Of a DNA stretch of 64,000 nt, positions 59,275-64,000 are shown in pieces. Source of the stretch: Nepenthes gracilis. Lineage: Eukaryota > Streptophyta > Magnoliopsida > Caryophyllales > Nepenthaceae. The notes beneath the pieces were generated by a model. The model was not told the origin of the DNA. It was given only the letters and a program-made list of their open reading frames with translations, and made no database searches. Where the stretch lies: NCBI GenBank assembly GCA_033239525.1, contig BSYO01000015.1, positions 16,429,713-16,493,712 on the forward strand. The letters are read 5' to 3'. Position numbers and translations under genes: made by a program. Each line of letters opens with the position of its first letter. The first letter of the stretch is position 1.

Positions 59275-61329
59275 AACTTGAAATCTTTTTCAAATTAAGT
59301 ATAAGTTAGCTGCTGTTTATTATTGTTGTTATTGTGTGCTGCCAGTAGAGGGTACCTTCAGTAGCTGTAGCTGAAACCCTTGGTCATTTTCACATCTGTA
59401 AATGGCTTCTTTGTAGAGACTCTTGCTCTTGTTTGATTTCGTTAGTTCAATCCTTCGTTTCTTCATATTTGATGAAATCTTGAAACATACTTTTGGCTAA
59501 ATTGCAGATCGATCAAAAATCTTAACAATTTTTGACTGGTTACTGCAATTTTGTTTTGGTTCTTTGAAATTTTATGCTCATTGTCCTTTAAATGGTCGAG
59601 ATTTATCTTTGTAGATATTAAAGTTTGAGACTAAAGTATCAAATTAAAATCTTATCTCGATATTTACTAATGATCACGAAGGTTATGAAGGAAAGAGAAC
59701 CTAATAGTTGGGAGGATTACGGCAAAATCAATCTGGTGTTCCGAGGATGCATATAAGCATGAGATGTTACGACTACGTTTGCTTTGTTCAAAGTATAACA
59801 ATGTTATATTTTTCTAGAATTGCTTCGGATGTCATGGCTTTGGTCATGCTCCTTTAATGAGGGTCCCGCTCGATACTGCGGGACCTGCCTACTTGTTTTG
59901 GTGTTGTTACACCAATGATGATGTTTTGGGTTTGTAGTTGTTCTTGTCATTCTTTCTCTATCTCTGTCTCTAGGTCTGATCTCGGTTCGGGTTAGTTCAA
60001 TGACCTTCTTAATAAAAATACTAAAATGATTTAAATTTGAGCTCTGGTCAGAACATATTGTCACCAAGTCGAGCTATCTCAAGTTATGATGTTGGAACCT
60101 TCAATTCCAACTCATAATTTTAGCACATCAAGAGCCATTATAGAGCACAATCTCTTTAAAACAACTGCTTTTCTTACTATGGGACGATACCCGAACCTGA
60201 CAGATCCGTTTGAAATCAAGAATTTGCTGAATCCATAGTTTCGGTGTTCAAACAAAACACACCTACACCTTCCACATGTGTAAGGTTTTCAAGGATCGTA
60301 GTATTGGATACTAACCAAAGTTTATACATCCGTTTTGACACCACCGAGATAGAAGTCCACTACTTGTTTCTCTTTTCCTGATTGGCCGATGTGATACTCG
60401 AGATGCCAAGCATCACCAGCCGACCTTCAACTTTCTCTCCTGCTCAAGTATGTACTTTCCTTCTTTGTATTTTCCCGTCTCGGCATAAGCCTTCTCCTAC
60501 GTTGTCAGCCATGTTAAAGAGGTAAAATTAGCTAAAGAAACATATTTAGGTTGAAGTTTCTAACATAAGTAAATAAAAAAAGAGTATTATTCATTATGAA
60601 TTTTAGTTAATTTGTTTTCGATGTATTGTGTTCTTATTTTTTAGAAAAATTATCAGCATGTCTGTGTCCTGTGCTAGTGTCCATACTTCTTACTTAAGGC
60701 CTGTTATTGAGAATCTTCGGCAAGCACTATTTAGTGATGTCTATTTAGTGATGTCTCGGGAAAAATTGACCACTTTGTTGATTGAAGCAAAAGCTCGATC
60801 GCGCACCATAACAATCAAGAACTTAGAAGCAGCGCAATCTTCTCGGTATTTTGAGAAGTGAGCTTCATTCTTTACCAGATAATCCCATAGGTGTTTTGAC
60901 TCCTTGCTTTCTCCTTCAGAACAAAATCAAAAATTAGAGAGTAAATATACAAAATAAAACCTAAAACATGAACAATCAAGAAGAATAAACCTCCAAGAGT
61001 CGTGGTTATGGCGTTCAATAGGTTCCGTGAATGAGCATGATAATTCAAGCGCATATTTGCTGATGTTAAACAACGCAATCCTACTTGTATTGAAATTGGT
61101 TGGTTAGAATTACATTATATGATGATATATATATTTAGTTATTTATTAAAATGATTAAATATTCTTAAACAGTCTAGAATAACTGTATAAATAATTTAGG
61201 AAAAGGTTGAGCGAGGAAATCTTGATAATTTTATGTCAAGAGAATGGTTGGGTAAATTTATCTTAATAATATTTGATGCTAGCAGAGGAAACAGCCTATA
61301 AAATAAGGTGGATTTGGGTGAATTGTTCC
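59275..61329. other. 3' flank of the GRAS gene and intergenic DNA
   Basis: 59275-59500 is probably the GRAS 3' UTR. The rest has balanced composition, but I recognise no gene. A frame at 60658-60861 on the plus strand (SCASVHTSYLRPVIENLRQAL) has no family I know, and no element ends were seen. Confidence 0.4.
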
Positions 61330-61853
61330 TGCTCAGCTGTGTAGGCCGATGACATTGATAGACTGATGAAACAGTTTTGTTGCAAAGAAATTACCGATTC
61401 TTGATTTGCCGTTGTTGAAATTCCTATTCACTTCTGCGCTGTATATAATCCCCATAGAAATTAGGTCACATTCTTTGTTCTTAATTCCTAGCGATACCAC
61501 ACTGCCGAAGTAATAAGATCGATAATTACACAAATTAATCCAAAAGCACAGATATTCATGTAAAATTCTCAGTCAAATTTCAAATCGAAGATGATAATAC
61601 AGGGATTATTCCGTCTAGGTTTGATATCCCAGCTCACATAATGATAAACACCAGAAATATATCATCCCAGTTTATCGAAAACAATCGATTATGAAAGAAT
61701 TTTTCTTACACATTGTTGAACAGATAGGCCTTCCCGAAACGGCCATGAAAATCCTTGGAGAGGAGGTCATCTTGAGACGCGAAATCGACTGACTCTGCAA
61801 CCCTTGCATTTGAATATCTTCGAACCGAGAAGATACTCGATGAATAGCCTTCC
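61330..61853 (-). pseudogene. Yippee-like zinc-binding protein, decayed (frameshift, no start, degenerate exon 2)
   Basis: On the minus strand, GRLFIEYLLGSKIFKCKGCR (from 61853) carries the first C-x-x-C zinc pair of the Yippee fold. The reading then shifts frame and continues LLSKDFHGRFGKAYLFNNV to a GT donor at 61709-61708, where plant Yippee genes also have a junction. The shift is explained by a tandem 4-base duplication (AGTCAGTC) right after the Cys pair. After a 207-bp intron-like gap and a CAG acceptor, the next segment (from 61501) reads VVSLGIKNKECDLISMGIIY, a degraded form of the exon that normally follows. The second C-x-x-C pair is not found. No ATG precedes the first segment in frame. 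Plant Yippee proteins are small zinc proteins of unclear function. Confidence 0.6.
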
Positions 61854-62282
61854 GAATTCACCAAAACAATCGCTAGTGTAGCACGTATAATCTTTGAATC
61901 TGTTCTTCGAGCTGACGATCTGATACCTTCAAAGATCAAAACACTACGAATTTGAGAATGAGAAGCGGATCGAGAGGGGATGAAGAGAGCAGATCGATCT
62001 AAATGCTTTATCAAAACTCGCCGAAAATTGGGCAAATGAAATCAAATTGTAGTACTCTCCCTCATGCCAAACCCCCAAACTTTTCAATATGAGTAAACAT
62101 ATTGGGATGATATTGTGAGGAAATCAATGTCCAAAGTGGGGCAAAATTTAATTTTTTTTTTAATTTTTAATGTCAAGATCTTTCTTTTAATCAATTAAAA
62201 TAATATATCAAATATAAATATTTGTTTACAGCAAAAATATAAGATCAAATTTTTATAATAACCGTTTAAATTAATGATAACT
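61854..62282. other. Upstream flank of the Yippee-like remnant
   Basis: 61854-62040 is GC-balanced and could be the old 5' UTR and promoter of the Yippee gene. A frame running through it is open by chance. From 62150 on the DNA is AT-rich and merges into the repeat described next. Confidence 0.35.
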
Positions 62283-62420
62283 AACCGTTTAATATATGCA
62301 TACTAATGTATGATTCAATATCTACGAACTAATATAAGATTAAATTTTTATAATAATATACATATATTGACATAAAGTATAGTGTTTAAATTAATAATGA
62401 CTAAACGTATAAATATTCAG
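62283..62420. repeat. 138-bp direct repeat, left copy
   Basis: Runs from ACCGTTTAATATATGCATAC to GTATAAATATTCAG. The right copy is 62886-63023 (ACCATTTAATACACGTATAC to GTATAAATATTCAG). The last 80 bases are almost identical. A partial third unit precedes it (62236-62282) and another follows near 63040. Confidence 0.85.
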
Positions 62421-62885
62421 GTCTAGGCGTGTCAGTCAAGCAGGGTCTAGGCGTCTGTCTTGATTTGACCAGGCGTGCTCTATTTAGATGGAGACTGGCA
62501 GTGGTTGCAGGTTTCATTGGGAATCGGTGAAATCGCTTGGCTGGCATCCTTGGCTGAGTATAGGGTAGTCCTCGTTCTTGGGTGGAGCTCATCGCGAGTT
62601 CGCGGACTCGTAAGAGGAGGCTGCTCTTGGAGGATCTTCTGGGGAAAGCCCGGGAGTCTCTTCTTGACCTCTCGGGCGATTCTGAGACTCAACAGGGTTT
62701 CTAGGGTTCTCTGTCCTTTCTGTGTCTGTACACTTGGGTGTCGCTGGCATTGTCCTCGAGCTTCCTTATAAGCGGACGAGACCTCTTGGGCTTCTACCGT
62801 GATCTTGGTCTTTGGGCCATTGGCCTCTCGTTTGGGTTTTTCTTCTGGGCCGTGTTTTTATGGGCATTTATACTGGGGTCCAACA
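62421..62885 (-). mobile_element. Truncated LTR related to the CASPL2-intron retrotransposon
   Basis: The plus-strand end, GGGCCGTGTTTTTATGGGCA, then TTTATACTGGGGTCCAACA, corresponds to the last bases of the LTRs at 25273 and 30263. Upstream matches include CTTGATTTGAC(C/T)AGGCGTGC, GGTCCTCGT/AGTCCTCGT, a CTCGCGGGCTTGTGAGGAG-type block, and GGCCATTGGC. It corresponds to roughly the second half of the LTR, is clearly diverged, and has no interior or partner LTR. It sits exactly between the two 138-bp repeats. Confidence 0.8.
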
Positions 62886-63023
62886 AACCATTTAATACAC
62901 GTATACAAATGTATGATTTAATATTTACAAACTAATATAAAATTAAATTTTTATAATAATATACATATATTGACATAAAGTATAATGTTTAAATTAATAA
63001 TGACTAAACGTATAAATATTCAG
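62886..63023. repeat. 138-bp direct repeat, right copy
   Basis: See the left copy at 62283-62420. This copy begins immediately after the terminal CAACA of the LTR fragment and ends with the same AAATATTCAG. Confidence 0.85.
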
Positions 63024-64000
63024 GCTTTATAGTATCCATACTTGTATACTAATATAAGATTCAACCTTTATAAACTAATTTCTCATTGATTTGAGAATTA
63101 AGATAAAAAATTGAATATCTCCATTAAACTCTCCTTAATGACACCATAATAAAAAAAATTGAATTTCTCATTGATTTCAACACCTCTTTCATAATAAATT
63201 TTTTTTGTTTTTAAATGTTAAATTGACAGTAGAAAAATATTAAATTTAATTCAATCAACTAATATATCCTTTTAGTAATAAGTGAATAAAAAAATTTTAA
63301 TTCCTATAGAATAAATTATTCATAATAATTAATTAAGAGTTTATGTAATTTATGAGTGATATCTATCTGTCTGTTATGATCATCCAGATGATGTGAATAA
63401 ATGACCATCGTTTATTAAACCTTTTTTATAAAAGTTACTGTATAAATTTAATTCTTTTATCATCTTATATCCCGAATAAATTTAGGATATAAAAAAATAT
63501 CAACTTTATTCAATTTGTTTATCTTATATTAATATTATTGAGTAAATGATTCATCTAAAATATTAGAAACTCCTTTCTAATTTATAGTCTACATTGGTCA
63601 CGAATTTATAAAATATTAATTCAATTTTATACGGGGCATCTCTCCTTTTATTAGGAGTGATAAATCTTTTATTAATCGCTCTTTTGTTTATATATATATA
63701 TATATATATTTTTTTAATTATATTCAATAATTATTTTCATTTATTTATTTGTTAAATATATATTAATAATATAAAAATACTCTTATTTAACATATAATAA
63801 AACTTTCATAAAAGGGTTCTTATTTCAAGTTAATATAATAAACTCATTTAATAATGAGCACTTGTACATTTATCATAATATTAATTATACAAGTAATCAT
63901 AAGCTCGATCACTCCATTCAGTAAAATGATATAATATACACTTATTTAATTGGATTGTTAACATCATATCTTAATGGTCTTATAAGAGAAAATTTACAAT
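63024..64000. other. AT-rich DNA to the window end
   Basis: Contains a (TA)n run at about 63690-63710 and no recognisable gene or element end. Confidence 0.4.

Noticed and set aside
61706..62035. Uninterrupted 109-codon minus-strand frame over the Yippee-like segment
   Set aside because: Only its last about 30 codons match the family. The upstream part is out of frame with the Yippee start and reads as leader DNA, so the frame is open partly by chance because of the 4-base duplication.

Overview
This window is nuclear DNA of a flowering plant. The evidence is a nuclear light-harvesting gene (LHCB4/CP29) with a transit peptide, a GRAS transcription factor, a CASP-like membrane protein, a chromatin protein with an agenet domain, GT-AG introns up to several kb, AT-rich intergenic DNA and several classes of plant transposable element. 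The lineage within angiosperms cannot be fixed by reading alone. All exon models below were built by hand from splice sites, reading phase and remembered family patterns; no database search was possible.

Layout. 653-1766 (+) is the 3' end of a BAH/agenet-type gene. 3990-4782 is a MITE swollen by an AAT microsatellite. 5070-14569 (+) is a five-exon gene for a 405-residue coiled-coil protein of unknown function; its introns carry repeat copies. 18215-19523 (-) is LHCB4 with a light-type promoter. 23542-32449 (-) is a three-exon CASP-like gene (CASPL2 type). Its second intron holds a complete 5,975-bp LTR retrotransposon (24289-30263, target duplication ACATT), and its first intron holds a tandem array of about 280-bp units. 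34728-35141 (-) is a small gene of unknown function. 35.2-49 kb is mostly AT-rich repeat-derived DNA with a 191-bp foldback element, local tandem duplications, LTR-like fragments and a W-box cluster. 52.3-56.3 kb contains a dispersed repeat and a decayed Ty1/copia element. 57631-59274 (+) is a PAT1-branch GRAS gene, probably with a long leader intron. 61330-61853 (-) is a decayed Yippee-like gene. 62283-63023 is an LTR fragment between two 138-bp direct repeats.

The most interesting object is the retrotransposon. LTR ends, a TGG-starting primer binding site, a polypurine tract, TATA boxes and a gag remnant all place it on the minus strand. Its largest ORF lies on the opposite strand, with its own TATA box, an apparent intron and an apparent 3' UTR, and resembles the plant 'putative gypsy type transposon' (PF04195-like) proteins. 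No protease, reverse transcriptase or integrase was recognised, so it looks like a non-autonomous Ty3/gypsy (Tat-like) element with an antisense accessory gene. It sits in the same transcriptional direction as its host gene, CASPL2.
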